Notes: generated by a model not told the origin, from the letters alone. Positions 1 to 8,902 are shown, counted from the first letter of the stretch. The stretch: 64,000 nucleotides of DNA from Stenotrophomonas sp. NA06056 (GCF_013364355.1 NZ_CP054931.1:372001-436000), one strand, 5' to 3'. Numbers and translations: made by a program.

Positions 1-2068
1 ACAACAGCAGCTGCGTGCGCTGGTAGCCGGCACGCCTCGGCATCGGTGCCGGCATCGGCCCATAGGCCTCCACCATGTTCTGTTCGCCCAGCAGTTTCCG
101 CGCTGCCAGCAGGAATGCATTGGCATGCTCGACCTGCTGCGCTTCGGCGCGCATCAGCGCCAGGTGCGCGAACGGTGGAAAGCCCGCCGCCTCGCGCTGG
201 TTCAATTCGGCCTGCGCGAACGGGTGGTAACCACCGTTCACCAACGTCTCCAGCAGCGGATGACCCGGATGATGGGTCTGCAACCACACCTCGCCCGGAT
301 CGCGCGCGCGACCGGCGCGCCCTGCTACCTGGATCAACTGCTGCGCCAGTTTTTCGCTGGCGCGGAAATCGGCCGAAAACAGGCCTTCGTCGATGCCCAC
401 CACCACTACCAGGGTCAGCTTGGGCAGGTCGTGGCCCTTGGCCAGGATCTGCGTGCCGACCAGGATGCCGGGCTCGTTGCCCAGCTTGGCCAGCTGCTGC
501 TCCAGCGCATCGCGGCGAGCGGTGGTACCGCGGTCGATGCGCACCACCGGGAAATCGGCAAAGGCACTGACCAGGTGTTCTTCCAGGCGCTCGGTGCCAA
601 TGCCCTGTGGCTGCAGCGCCAGGCTGCCGCAGGCGGGGCAGGCCAGCGGTGCCGGCTGCCGTGCACCACAGTGATGGCATTGCAGGCGACGGCCACCGCC
701 ATGCACGGTCATCGGTGCATCGCAGCGGTTGCAGGGCGCGGTCCAGCCGCAGTCGTGGCACAGCAGCACCGGCGCATAGCCGCGCCGGTTCTTGAACACC
801 AGCACCTGCTGGCCACGCTGCAGGTGTTCGCCGATGCCGGCCAGCACGTCGGCGGAAAGGCCATCGCGCAGCGGACGCTTGCGAACGTCGAGGATGCGCA
901 CGCGCGGCGGCCGGGCATCACCGGCGCGCTGCTTCAGGCGCAGGTGCACATAGCGGCCGCCATAGGCGTTGTGCAGGGTTTCCAATGAGGGCGTGGCGCT
1001 GCCCAGCAGCACCGGAATGCCCTGCGCCTTGGCCCGCACCAAGGCGAAATCGCGCGCGTGGTAGCGGATGCCATCCTGCTGCTTGTAGCTGCCGTCATGC
1101 TCTTCGTCGACGATCAGCAGGCCGGGCTGCGGCAGCGGGATGAACACCGCCGAACGCGTACCGACGATCACCCGTGCTTCGCCGCGCGAGGCCGCAGCCC
1201 AGACCCGCGCGCGTTCGTTGTCGGTCAGCCCTGAGTGCAACGCGTATACGGCAATGCCGAGCCGGCCGCGGAAGCGCGCCAGCGTCTGCGGGGTCAGGCC
1301 GATCTCGGGCACCAGCACCAGCGCCTGCTTGCCCTGTGCCAGGCAATGGATGATCGCCTGCAGGTAGACCTCGGTTTTGCCGCTGCCGGTCACCCCGTCC
1401 AGCAGGAATGCCTGGAAGCTTTTGGCAGCGGTGATCGCGGCCACGGCATCGGCCTGCTCCGCATTGAGCGTGGGACCGGGCAGGGGCTGAGCGTGCTGCG
1501 GCGCCACGCTCAAGGCGATGCGCTCGGCCAGGTCGCGCTTGCCCAGGCTGCGTGCGGCCACCCGCCAGTCCTGCATGCGCGCGGACAGGACATCTTCGTC
1601 CACCACTGCGTCGGCCAGCAGCTCGGCCAGCTGCCGTGGACGGCTGCCGGCGCGCAGCGTATCGCGCTGGGCATGGCCCTCGGGTGTCAGCTGCCAGCCC
1701 CAGTGATGGGTGTCGGGCAGCGGTTCGCCATGCCGCAGCGGGCCCGGCAGGGCGGTGCTCAGTACCTCGCCCAGGGGCGCATGGGTATAGCGCGACAGCC
1801 ATTGCAGGCTCTGCCACAGCTCGCCCTGCAGCAGGGGGGCCGTATCACACCAGGCCAGCGCCTGGCGCAGGCCCTGGCTGTCCTCGGCCTGCCCGTGGCC
1901 GGCCACCACGCCGATCAGTTCGCGGTTGCCGAACGGCACCTTCAGCCGGCAGCCGACGGCTACCGTCGGGCTCGTGCCCTGCGGTGGCAGGTAATCGAAC
2001 AGGCGCGGCAGGGGGACGGGCAGGGCGACCTGCAGGGTCGGGACAGGGCCGGAATCGGGGGCGAGCAT
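1..2068 (-). CDS. priA: Primosomal protein N' (replication restart helicase PriA), C-terminus cut by the window edge
   Basis: PriA is the 3'-5' helicase that recognises stalled forks and loads the primosome for replication restart. Reading the minus strand from ATG at 2066-2068 gives about 689 residues; the family is usually about 730, so roughly the last 40 residues lie outside the window. The N-terminus (MLAPDSGPVPTLQVALPVP) fits the PriA 3'-DNA-binding domain. A Walker A motif GVTGSGKT lies near 1376-1399, a DEEH Walker B box near 1100, and a zinc-binding cysteine cluster (CHHCG, CPACG) near 615-690. The upstream region is AT-rich and carries two DnaA boxes. Identity is clear; only the end is missing. 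Confidence 0.95.
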   Translation of the reverse strand, partial: MLAPDSGPVPTLQVALPVPLPRLFDYLPPQGTSPTVAVGCRLKVPFGNRELIGVVAGHGQAEDSQGLRQALAWCDTAPLLQGELWQSLQWLSRYTHAPLGEVLSTALPGPLRHGEPLPDTHHWGWQLTPEGHAQRDTLRAGSRPRQLAELLADAVVDEDVLSARMQDWRVAARSLGKRDLAERIALSVAPQHAQPLPGPTLNAEQADAVAAITAAKSFQAFLLDGVTGSGKTEVYLQAIIHCLAQGKQALVLVPEIGLTPQTLARFRGRLGIAVYALHSGLTDNERARVWAAASRGEARVIVGTRSAVFIPLPQPGLLIVDEEHDGSYKQQDGIRYHARDFALVRAKAQGIPVLLGSATPSLETLHNAYGGRYVHLRLKQRAGDARPPRVRILDVRKRPLRDGLSADVLAGIGEHLQRGQQVLVFKNRRGYAPVLLCHDCGWTAPCNRCDAPMTVHGGGRRLQCHHCGARQPAPLACPACGSLALQPQGIGTERLEEHLVSAFADFPVVRIDRGTTARRDALEQQLAKLGNEPGILVGTQILAKGHDLPKLTLVVVVGIDEGLFSADFRASEKLAQQLIQVAGRAGRARDPGEVWLQTHHPGHPLLETLVNGGYHPFAQAELNQREAAGFPPFAHLALMRAEAQQVEHANAFLLAARKLLGEQNMVEAYGPMPAPMPRRAGYQRTQLLL

Positions 2069-2181
2069 CGGGTCAGTGTAACGGCCCCTGCGAGGGCGTA
2101 TGGCAGAGGCAGATGCGACTGGCATGCCCTTCGGCGAATCATAAATGTCACCTAAATATCGGTGTCTATTGGAGATTCAGT

Positions 2182-2206
2182 CTTATCCACATCTTCTGTG
2201 GATAAG
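2182..2206. promoter_or_regulatory. Two consensus DnaA boxes in inverted orientation
   Basis: The 9-mers TTATCCACA (2183-2191) and TGTGGATAA (2197-2205) face each other across 5 bases, forming a 10-bp inverted repeat. Both match the strict DnaA-box consensus. They sit in the 414-base gene-free stretch between priA and the next gene, just before an AT-rich segment (about 2270-2330) that is unusual for this GC-rich DNA. No dnaA, dnaN or gidA gene is nearby, so this is unlikely to be the replication origin. DnaA control of priA or a DnaA-titration site is possible. No coding region is seen in the rest of the gap. Confidence 0.55.
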
Positions 2207-2482
2207 TCTGTGCGTTAGCGGCTCGTGGCGCCGCATGAGGCCGATGGCGACGGCCTCACGCTTCGGTTGGTCAAAAAATAGCCACACTTTAAATTCAATG
2301 CAAATCAATAACTTAAGTGTGAAACATTGCTGAAACAGGGTGAATTCAGCCATTCACCAAGGAATCGCCCGGTTCCGGCGTGATGCTGTGCACAACCTGC
2401 AGCACGAAGTGCCGGGGACCGCAAGTCCTGCCGGGCAGTGATGGGCTGCCGCTATCATGCCGATAGACCTTTGGAGTGACCG

Positions 2483-3484
2483 ATGACGGCTGTGCCCGCC
2501 CCTGTTTCCTCGACCGCGGCCGGCGCGCTGTCGGCATTTCTGCGTGGCGTCGAACGCCGCGCCTTGGTCGTGGCCGAACTGCAGTGCGGCGACCCCGCCC
2601 GCGCCGAACAGACGCTGGTGGCGGTGATGCGCGCCTTCGCCGCGGTCGCCAGCGACCTGCCGATGGCACAGTGGCCCGGCCGCTTCTGGACCCTGCTGGG
2701 CCAGCGCCAGGCGCTGCGTGAGACGACCGCCGGCCAGTGGCCGGCATCGCTGGCCGCGCTGGGCGGGATGGCACCCATGCCGCGACTGGCGCTGCTGCTA
2801 CGGGTGGGGGGCAGTCTGGACGAGGGCATCGCCACCCGCGTTCTGGATGTCGACGAGGAGGGTTATCAACGCCTGTTGGCCGCGGCCTGCCCGCGCGATG
2901 CCGATGACCAGCCCGATGCGGCCGCATGGCGGACGCTGGCCGAGCAGGTGCAGCTGCGTATCCGCGACCTGCCGGCCAAGCGTCTGCAGCAGCTGCAGCA
3001 ACCGTCGGCGCCAGCGGCCAACAACCAGGCGCCGGCGTCCAGCTGGCGTGCGCCGCCGCGTGACGAACGCGCGCCTGCCACCGGCAAGCGTCGCCGTCCC
3101 AATGCCAAGCCGCGCTGGCGTGGTCCGGTGATCCTGTTGATCACCGTGGCGGTGCTGCTGCTCGCTGCGCTCGGCTGGCGTCATTGGCAAGGCCGTGCGC
3201 TGACTGCCGATGGCCCGCTGCCCGAAGGCGTGGTGGGCGAGGCTGGACCGGTCACCGTCGAGCCGCTGCCAGCCAGCGATGTCCGCCCCACGGCGGGCAG
3301 CGATGCGCAGGCCAGCGACGATGCCGCGATGTTGGCCGACCGCGACTACCCGTTGCTGGCCGAGGCCGATATGCATGCCTGGAGTGCGGCCGGTGGCCCG
3401 TTGCCCGTGGACGAATCCCAACCCAAGCCGACTCGCCCGGAACCGGTCGGCGCAGCGCTGGAAACCTCTGCCGCCGATGAATAA
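2483..3484 (+). CDS. Sigma-factor-like protein with a C-terminal membrane anchor
   Basis: The product has 333 residues and I do not recognise a named family. Residues about 14-75 (FLRGVERRALVVAELQCGDP, then AEQTL...W) resemble region 2 of ECF sigma factors. Residues about 100-138 (RLALLLRVGGSLDEGIATRV) resemble sigma region 4. The similarity is weak and this is inference by eye. A basic linker (KRRRPNAKPRWR) precedes one transmembrane segment at about 214-235 (VILLITVAVLLLAALGW), followed by an acidic Pro-rich tail of about 95 residues, probably periplasmic. The stop codon overlaps the start of the DUF3106 gene (ATGAATAA), so the two are co-translated. The start ATG follows TTTGGAGTGACCG, a good ribosome-binding site. 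Confidence 0.75.
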   Translation: MTAVPAPVSSTAAGALSAFLRGVERRALVVAELQCGDPARAEQTLVAVMRAFAAVASDLPMAQWPGRFWTLLGQRQALRETTAGQWPASLAALGGMAPMPRLALLLRVGGSLDEGIATRVLDVDEEGYQRLLAAACPRDADDQPDAAAWRTLAEQVQLRIRDLPAKRLQQLQQPSAPAANNQAPASSWRAPPRDERAPATGKRRRPNAKPRWRGPVILLITVAVLLLAALGWRHWQGRALTADGPLPEGVVGEAGPVTVEPLPASDVRPTAGSDAQASDDAAMLADRDYPLLAEADMHAWSAAGGPLPVDESQPKPTRPEPVGAALETSAADE

Positions 3485-4043
3485 TCTCCTCTTCGCCGGC
3501 CTGCTGCTGGTCTTGCCGCTGTCGCTGGCCGCTGCGCCGCAAGCGTTGAACGTGCCGCTGCCCGCACCGTCGGCAACACCATCGGCGGCCGCGCCCACCG
3601 CAGCGGCGGCGTTCGCGCAGCTCGACCCTGCCCAGCAACGCCAGCGTCGCAGCGACTATGCCGCCTGGCGGGCCCTGCCAGAGGGGGAGCGCGAGCGCAT
3701 CCGTCAGGCCGCCAGCCGCTTCGCCGCGTTGCCGCTCGACCAGCAGCAACGCCTGCGCACGCAGTTCCAGGCGCAGGACCAGGCCTTCCGCGAAGGCTGG
3801 CGGCTGGGCCCGCAACTGGGCGCCGAGTTCCCCAAGCTGCACGGCCTGTTCGGCTTCGTGCCGCCGCAACAGCGCGACGCGGTCCTTGCCGTGCTGCGCC
3901 AGCTGAGCCCTGCGCAGTTGGCACAGTTGGCCCTGGTCGCGCAGCGCACGCCGCCGCAGGAACGCGACAGCGTACGCAGTGCATTCCTCGCAGTCCCTAC
4001 AGCCGAACGCGACACCTGGCTCAAGCGCCAGGCTGGCCAATAG
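3477..4043 (+). CDS. DUF3106 family exported protein
   Basis: The product has 188 residues with a signal peptide (MNNLLFAGLLLVLPLSLAAA). The mature part is helical and rich in Gln, Arg and Ala, with repeated short units such as LDPAQQRQRRSDYAAWRALP and ALPLDQQQRLRTQFQAQDQ, the pattern of DUF3106 proteins. No enzyme motif is visible and function is unknown. The start at 3477 overlaps the stop of the sigma-like gene by 8 bases, implying coupled translation. The pair may act together across the inner membrane, but that is inference. A 25-bp perfect inverted repeat follows the stop codon after 5 bases and probably ends the transcript. Confidence 0.85.
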   Translation: MNNLLFAGLLLVLPLSLAAAPQALNVPLPAPSATPSAAAPTAAAAFAQLDPAQQRQRRSDYAAWRALPEGERERIRQAASRFAALPLDQQQRLRTQFQAQDQAFREGWRLGPQLGAEFPKLHGLFGFVPPQQRDAVLAVLRQLSPAQLAQLALVAQRTPPQERDSVRSAFLAVPTAERDTWLKRQAGQ

Positions 4044-4048
4044 ACGAA

Positions 4049-4120
4049 AAGGGGACGGAGGGGATTAAGTCGTTTCTGGCCCGACTGTGCCGGATACGAC
4101 TTAATCCCCTCCGTCCCCTT
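4049..4120. repeat. Long perfect inverted repeat, 25-bp arms, 22-base loop
   Basis: Arms at 4049-4073 and 4096-4120 are exact reverse complements (left arm begins AAGGGGACGGAGGGGATTAA). The element starts 5 bases after the stop of the DUF3106 gene and ends about 100 bases before the MATE gene. It has no run of T residues, so it is not a classical intrinsic terminator. It is unlike the SMAG palindromes elsewhere in the window. I expect it to be a dispersed REP-like repeat that may also terminate transcription, but copy number cannot be judged from this window. Confidence 0.8.
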
Positions 4121-4224
4121 CATGGGGCAGTCATGGGAATGACCGCCCGGCGCGCGTAAGATGGCCGGCCGCAACCCGGTGCCTGTGCCCTTCGCGCGCA
4201 ACCGTAGTTCGCGTCAAGCACCTT

Positions 4225-5589
4225 ATGTCTACTGCAACCTCCACGCCGCGCTTCAGCAAAGAAGTGGGCGCCACCGGTCTGCTTGCCCTGCCGCTTGTGC
4301 TCGGGCACGTCTCCACCGGTCTGATCTCCTTCGTCGACAACGTGATTGCCGGCCACCATGCGACTTCCACCCTGGCCGCAGTGACCATCGGCACCGCACT
4401 GTTGTGGTTGCCGATGCTGATCCCGATCGGCACGCTGATCTCACTCACCGCTTCGGTGTCGCAGCTGCATGGCGCGGGACGCGAGCGCGAGATCGGCCCG
4501 CTGTTCCGGCAGGCGCTGTGGCTGGCGCTGGGCCTGGGCCTGATCATGTTCACCTTCCTCACCGTGGTGCCGCCGCTGCTGCCAGCCTTCGGCATCGCCC
4601 CGGATATCGTGCCCGGCGCAACGGCGTTCCTGCATGCGGTGCGCTGGGGTGGCCCTGCGCTGACCCTGTACTTCTGCATGCGCTACCTGAGCGAGGGCAT
4701 GCACTGGACGCTGCCGACCATGCTGCTCGGTTTTGGCGGTCTGCTGGTGCTGGCGCCGATGGGCTACGTGCTGGCCAACGGCAAGCTCGGTTTCCCGGAA
4801 ATGGGCGCCGAAGGCCTCGGCATCGCTTCGGCGGTGATGATGTGGCTGCAGGCGATCGCCTTCGCCACCTACCTGTGGTTCACCAAGCGCTTCGCACACC
4901 TGCAGTTGTTCTCGCACTTCGAGGGGCCGCGCTTTTCAGCGATCTGGGACCTGCTGCGCACCGGCTTGCCGATCGGCATCACCGTGCTGATGGAAGGCGG
5001 CCTGTTCATCGTCACCGCGTTGCTGATCGGTCGCCTGGGTGCCAATGAAGCGGCCGCGCACCAGATCGCGATCAACGTGGCGCAGTTGTGCTTCATGATC
5101 CCGATGGGCGTGGCCGAGGCGACCACCGTGCGGGTCGGCCATGCGGTCGGCCGTGGCGATGGCTTCGGCGTGCGCCGTGCGGCGTGGGCTGGTTACGCGA
5201 TCATCATGGGTACGCAGACGTTGTCGGCGGCGGTGCTGCTGTTCGGTCACGATGCCATCGTCGGCGTCTACACCAACGACCTGGCCGTGGCCGGCCTGGC
5301 CTCGACCCTGCTGCTGTACGCGGCCACCTTCCAGTTCCCCGATGGCATCCAGGTGTTGTCGGCTGGCGCGTTGCGCGGACTGAAGGACACCCGCGTGCCG
5401 ATGTTCATCGCCATGTTCGCCTATTGGGGCCTGGGCATGCCGCTGGGCGCCGGGCTCGGCCTGGGCCTGGGCATGGGCCCGCAGGGCATGTGGATCGGCC
5501 TGATCGTCGGCCTGACCGCCGCAGCCATCCTGATGGGCTGGCGCCTGAACCGCAGCAGCAAACGCCTGGGCCAGTCCACGCTGGCCTGA
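4225..5589 (+). CDS. MATE family multidrug efflux transporter (NorM-like)
   Basis: The 454-residue product has the length and about twelve hydrophobic segments of MATE transporters, which export cationic drugs using Na+ or H+ gradients. The N-terminus (EVGATGLLALPLVLGHVSTG) and the two-fold repeat (LALPLVLGHVS... and ...GLPIGITVLMEGG) are typical. Conserved phrases include VDNVIAGH in the first half and GANEAAAHQIAINVAQL in the second. The ATG at 4225 gives a short cytoplasmic lead before helix 1. It stands alone between the inverted repeat and sppA. Substrate cannot be predicted from sequence. Confidence 0.92.
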   Translation: MSTATSTPRFSKEVGATGLLALPLVLGHVSTGLISFVDNVIAGHHATSTLAAVTIGTALLWLPMLIPIGTLISLTASVSQLHGAGREREIGPLFRQALWLALGLGLIMFTFLTVVPPLLPAFGIAPDIVPGATAFLHAVRWGGPALTLYFCMRYLSEGMHWTLPTMLLGFGGLLVLAPMGYVLANGKLGFPEMGAEGLGIASAVMMWLQAIAFATYLWFTKRFAHLQLFSHFEGPRFSAIWDLLRTGLPIGITVLMEGGLFIVTALLIGRLGANEAAAHQIAINVAQLCFMIPMGVAEATTVRVGHAVGRGDGFGVRRAAWAGYAIIMGTQTLSAAVLLFGHDAIVGVYTNDLAVAGLASTLLLYAATFQFPDGIQVLSAGALRGLKDTRVPMFIAMFAYWGLGMPLGAGLGLGLGMGPQGMWIGLIVGLTAAAILMGWRLNRSSKRLGQSTLA

Positions 5590-5703
5590 CGTCCGCCCGG
5601 TCATGGGCAACCGTGACTGGCGATCCCCTGACTTGTGTCCGATGCCGCCTCACGCGGCACCGGCTATGCTGTTACCACGGCAAGAAGCCATCCGGAGTGC
5701 TCC

Positions 5704-7626
5704 ATGAACCAACCCGTGCCGCCGCTGCCCCCGGCGAACCGCAATCCTGTCGCCAGCTTCTTCATCGGGCTGTGGGACGTGATGAATTTCACCCGCCGGT
5801 TGATCCTCAACCTGGTGTTCTTCGGTCTGTTGCTGTTGCTGCTGGTGATGTTCATCGTCGCTGCGGGCATGGGTGCAGGTGCCAGCAAGGCGCTGCAGGA
5901 CCGCACCACCCTGGTGATCGCGCCGGAAGGCCGCCTGGTCGAGCAGTACAGCGCCGATCCGGTCAGCCGCGCGCTGGCCAAGGCCGTCGGTGACAACGGT
6001 GCCGAGGAAGTGCAGCTGCGCGATCTGATCCGGGTGATCGAGAGTGCGCGCGATGACAAGAAGATCGAGCGGGTAGTGCTGGAGCTGGACAAGCTGCAGC
6101 CGTCCGGTTTCGCCTCGCTGCGTGAAGTGTCCGCTGCGTTGCAGGACCTGCGCGCTTCGGGCAAGCAGCTGGTCGCCTTCAGCGAGAGCATGGGGCAGTC
6201 GCAGTACCTGCTGGCTGCACAGGCCGACGAGGTCTACCTGGACCCGATGGGGTCGGTGGTGCTGGAGGGCCTGGGTCGCTACCGCCAGTACTTCCGTACC
6301 GGCCTGCAGGACAAGCTGGGCGTGGACGTGCACCTGTTCAAGGTGGGCGAGTACAAATCGGCCGCCGAGCCGTATGTGCTTGACGCAGCGTCGCCGGCGT
6401 CCAAGGAAGCCGATCTGTTCTGGATGAACGATGTCTGGCAGCGCTACCTCGGCGATATCGCCAAGGCCCGCCGCCTGGATCCGGCACAGCTGGCGGCCGG
6501 CATCGACACCCTGCCTGAAGGCGTCGCCGCCGCTGGCGGTGACCTGGCCAAGTTCGCCCTGCAGCAGAAGCTGGTGACCGCGCTGAAGACCCGCGAGGAA
6601 TTCGAGGATCTGATGATCGAGCGCGGTGTGGCCGACGAAGACGCCGACGGTGGCTTCCGCAATATCGATTTCGGCACCTACATGGCCCAGCTCGACGCGC
6701 GTCGCAACCCGGTTGATTCGCGTCCGCAGGTCGCGGTGGTGGTGGCCTCCGGTGAAATCAGCGGCGGCGATCTGCCGGCCGGCCGTATCGGTGGCGAATC
6801 GACCTCGGCGCTGCTGCGTGCAGCGCGCGACGATGACGACGTCAAGGCCGTGGTGCTGCGCGTGGATTCGCCTGGTGGCGAGGTCTACGCATCCGAGCAG
6901 ATCCGTCGCGAAGTGGTGGCCCTGCAGGCCGCTGGCAAGCCGGTGGTGGTGTCCATGGGTGACCTGGCCGCGTCCGGTGGTTACTGGATCAGCATGAATG
7001 CCGATCGCATCTATGCCGACCCGTCGACCATCACTGGTTCGATCGGCATCTTCGGCATGATTCCGAACTTCAGCCGTGCGCTGGACAAGTTCGGCGTGCA
7101 CACCGATGGCGTCGGCACCACCCGTTTCGCTGGCGCCTTCGATGTCACCCGGCCGATGGACCCGGCGGTGGGCCAGGTCATCCAGTCGGTGATCAACAAG
7201 GGTTATGCCGATTTCACCGGTCGCGTCGCCGAAGCCCGCAAGAAGCCGGTCGAGGCGATCGACGAAGTGGCCCGCGGGCGTGTCTGGAGCGGTGCGCAGG
7301 CGAAGGAGCGCGGTCTGGTCGATGCCTTCGGTGGCCTGAAGGATGCTGTGGCTGACGCCGCGGGTCGCGCCAAGCTGGGTGCGACCGAAAAGTACCGCGT
7401 GCGTTACATCGAGAAGGCGGCGACGCCGTTCGCGCAGTTCGTCAGCGGCTTCGCTGGCAGCCGAGCCGGCGCCTGGATGCTGGCCGATTCCGGCGTGGGC
7501 CGGATGATGCTGGCGCGCACGATGCCGGAGATCGATACGCAGTTGCGCTTTGTCGAGAACGCGGCCCGCGAGAAGGGCAACGGTGCACCGGTGAAGTCGC
7601 TGGCGTATTGCTTCTGCGGGTTCTGA
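5704..7626 (+). CDS. sppA: Signal peptide peptidase SppA, 67K (long) type
   Basis: SppA is an inner-membrane serine protease that degrades cleaved signal peptides. The 640-residue product is the tandem-domain long form. A transmembrane anchor lies at about residues 35-60. The Lys general base is in the N-terminal domain (GEYKSAAEPYV) and the Ser nucleophile in the C-terminal domain (GDLAASGGYWISM), followed by STITGSIGIFG. The start at 5704 was chosen because GGAGTGCTCC precedes it; an upstream in-frame start at 5635 would add 23 unlikely residues. SMAG palindromes and a strong hairpin follow the gene. Confidence 0.96.
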   Translation: MNQPVPPLPPANRNPVASFFIGLWDVMNFTRRLILNLVFFGLLLLLLVMFIVAAGMGAGASKALQDRTTLVIAPEGRLVEQYSADPVSRALAKAVGDNGAEEVQLRDLIRVIESARDDKKIERVVLELDKLQPSGFASLREVSAALQDLRASGKQLVAFSESMGQSQYLLAAQADEVYLDPMGSVVLEGLGRYRQYFRTGLQDKLGVDVHLFKVGEYKSAAEPYVLDAASPASKEADLFWMNDVWQRYLGDIAKARRLDPAQLAAGIDTLPEGVAAAGGDLAKFALQQKLVTALKTREEFEDLMIERGVADEDADGGFRNIDFGTYMAQLDARRNPVDSRPQVAVVVASGEISGGDLPAGRIGGESTSALLRAARDDDDVKAVVLRVDSPGGEVYASEQIRREVVALQAAGKPVVVSMGDLAASGGYWISMNADRIYADPSTITGSIGIFGMIPNFSRALDKFGVHTDGVGTTRFAGAFDVTRPMDPAVGQVIQSVINKGYADFTGRVAEARKKPVEAIDEVARGRVWSGAQAKERGLVDAFGGLKDAVADAAGRAKLGATEKYRVRYIEKAATPFAQFVSGFAGSRAGAWMLADSGVGRMMLARTMPEIDTQLRFVENAAREKGNGAPVKSLAYCFCGF

Positions 7627-7631
7627 CGTCC

Positions 7632-7654
7632 ATCCACGCATGGCGTGGATCTAC
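7632..7654 (-). repeat. SMAG-type GTAG palindrome, copy 1 of a triplet
   Basis: On the minus strand it reads GTAGATCCACGCCATGCGTGG plus AT, an 8-bp stem with a GTAG foot. It lies 5 bases after the sppA stop codon. It is the first of three same-orientation copies within 83 bases. Confidence 0.85.
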
Positions 7655-7661
7655 CAGGAGT

Positions 7662-7684
7662 GCCCACGCGTGGCGTGGGCCTAC
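7662..7684 (-). repeat. SMAG-type GTAG palindrome, copy 2 of a triplet
   Basis: Minus strand GTAGGCCCACGCCACGCGTG plus GGC; perfect 8-bp stem. Sequence differs from copy 1 in the stem but keeps paired changes, as expected of a mobile palindrome family kept by structure. Confidence 0.85.
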
Positions 7685-7691
7685 CGGGGAT

Positions 7692-7714
7692 GCCCACGCA
7701 TGATGTGGATCTAC
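7692..7714 (-). repeat. SMAG-type GTAG palindrome, copy 3, decayed stem
   Basis: Minus strand GTAGATCCACATCATGCGTG plus GGC. The stem has mismatches, so this copy appears to be degenerating. Confidence 0.75.
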
Positions 7715-7721
7715 TGAACGT

Positions 7722-7749
7722 ACAACGCCCGGCCTTGGCCGGGCGTTGT
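7722..7749. terminator. Strong hairpin between convergent sppA and a lipoprotein gene
   Basis: A 13-bp stem (ACAACGCCCGGCC / GGCCGGGCGTTGT) with a TT loop lies between convergently transcribed genes. It lacks a long T-run on either side, but the position suggests a bidirectional terminator. Confidence 0.6.
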
Positions 7750-7762
7750 TGCATGTGGGGAT

Positions 7763-7966
7763 CTACTGCGCGTCGGCTTCTGCCTTGCGCTCGCGTTCGG
7801 TCGCGTCGTCCATCGTCTTCTGCACGCTCTTGGCGCGGTCCAGTGGTTGATTGATCGCCTTGGCCATGGCCTGTGGCTCTGGTGGTCGTTCGGGATTCGG
7901 CGGTGCGGGGCGCTGGCACCCGGCCAGCAGCGCGGCCGACATCACAATGGGAATCAGGAGGCGCAT
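7763..7966 (-). CDS. Small predicted lipoprotein
   Basis: The product has 67 residues with a signal peptide and lipobox (MSAALLAGC), so it should be lipid-anchored at about Cys17. The mature part is Pro-rich, then charged and helical (RERKAEADAQ at the end). No family is recognised. Its TAG stop lies within a GTAGATC sequence that looks like the foot of a half SMAG repeat. It is divergent from the SDR gene, with 111 bases between the two starts. Confidence 0.75.
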   Translation of the reverse strand: MRLLIPIVMSAALLAGCQRPAPPNPERPPEPQAMAKAINQPLDRAKSVQKTMDDATERERKAEADAQ

Positions 7967-8077
7967 GGCAGCTTTCCACTAGGGGCGTGCGGCCAGTGTC
8001 GCATCCCGGGCAGCGGGCGGTCGTGAGCGCGTATCCTTGCCGCATCGAAACGCAGTGGGCGCGGCCCCGGAGGACAT

Positions 8078-8854
8078 ATGACCCAGCAACGGTGGCGCCT
8101 GGATGGGCAGACGGCCCTGATCACCGGTGCCAGCGCCGGTATCGGCCTGGCGGTCGCGCATGAACTGGCCGGTCTCGGCGCCGATCTGATGATCGTCGGC
8201 CGCGACCTGGACATGCTGGAGAGTGCCCGCGACGAACTGCTGGATGTGTATCCGCAGCACCAGGTGCACGCATTGGCTGCCGATGTGTCCGACGACGAGG
8301 ACCGTCGGCAGATCCTGGACTGGGTCGAGGACCATGCCGATGGCCTGCACATCCTGGTCAACAATGCCGGCGGCAACATCACCAAGCCCGCTACCGAGTA
8401 CTCCGAAGACGAGTGGCGTGGCATTTTCGAGACCAATCTGTTCTCGGCGTTCGAACTGTCGCGTTACGCGCATCCGTTGCTGGCGCGCCACGCGTCCTCG
8501 GCGATCGTCAACGTCGGCAGCGTGTCAGGCCTGACCCATGTGCGCAGTGGCGTGGTCTACGGCATGACCAAGGCGGCGATGCACCAGATGACCCGCAACC
8601 TCGCGGTGGAGTGGGCTGAAGATGGCATCCGGGTCAATGCGGTGGCGCCGTGGTATATCCGCACCCGCCGCACTTCCGGCCCGCTGTCCGATACGGATTA
8701 CTACGAGGAAGTGATCGGACGCACGCCGATGCGGCGGATCGGTGAGCCGGAAGAGGTGGCCTCGGCCGTGGGTTTCCTGTGCCTGCCGGCCTCGAGCTAT
8801 GTCACCGGCGAATGCATCGCGGTGGATGGCGGCTTCCTGCGCTACGGATTCTGA
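8078..8854 (+). CDS. SDR family oxidoreductase (tropinone-reductase-like)
   Basis: The product is a 258-residue classical short-chain dehydrogenase/reductase using NAD(P)H. Motifs are the nucleotide-binding TGASAGIG (about residues 17-24), LVNNAGG, the catalytic Ser in NVGSVSG, and YGMTK with the catalytic Tyr and Lys. The C-terminus ends [13 protein letters not shown], as in tropinone-reductase-like and 3-oxoacyl-ACP-reductase-like members. A ribosome-binding site GGAGG lies just upstream of the ATG. Substrate is unknown. It is transcribed alone, with a decayed SMAG-like palindrome after it. Confidence 0.92.
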   Translation: MTQQRWRLDGQTALITGASAGIGLAVAHELAGLGADLMIVGRDLDMLESARDELLDVYPQHQVHALAADVSDDEDRRQILDWVEDHADGLHILVNNAGGNITKPATEYSEDEWRGIFETNLFSAFELSRYAHPLLARHASSAIVNVGSVSGLTHVRSGVVYGMTKAAMHQMTRNLAVEWAEDGIRVNAVAPWYIRTRRTSGPLSDTDYYEEVIGRTPMRRIGEPEEVASAVGFLCLPASSYVTGECIAVDGGFLRYGF

Positions 8855-8880
8855 TCGCAGCCGATCACCGCGGGCGAGGG

Positions 8881-8900
8881 ATCCATGCCATGCGTGGATG
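8881..8900. repeat. Decayed SMAG-like palindrome without GTAG foot
   Basis: ATCCATGCCATGCGTGGAT is a near-perfect stem matching the SMAG core seen elsewhere, but the GTAG tetranucleotide is lost. It lies between the convergent SDR and DUF4124 genes. Confidence 0.55.
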
Positions 8901-8902
8901 CC

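Noticed and set aside
2140..2340. AT-rich segment with DnaA boxes as the replication origin
   Set aside because: No dnaA, dnaN, gidA or rpmH neighbours and only two boxes; treated as a possible regulatory site instead.
5650..7641. 663-codon open frame antisense to sppA
   Set aside because: It matches the sppA coding strand in length because of GC codon bias; no domain, ribosome-binding site or conserved motif.
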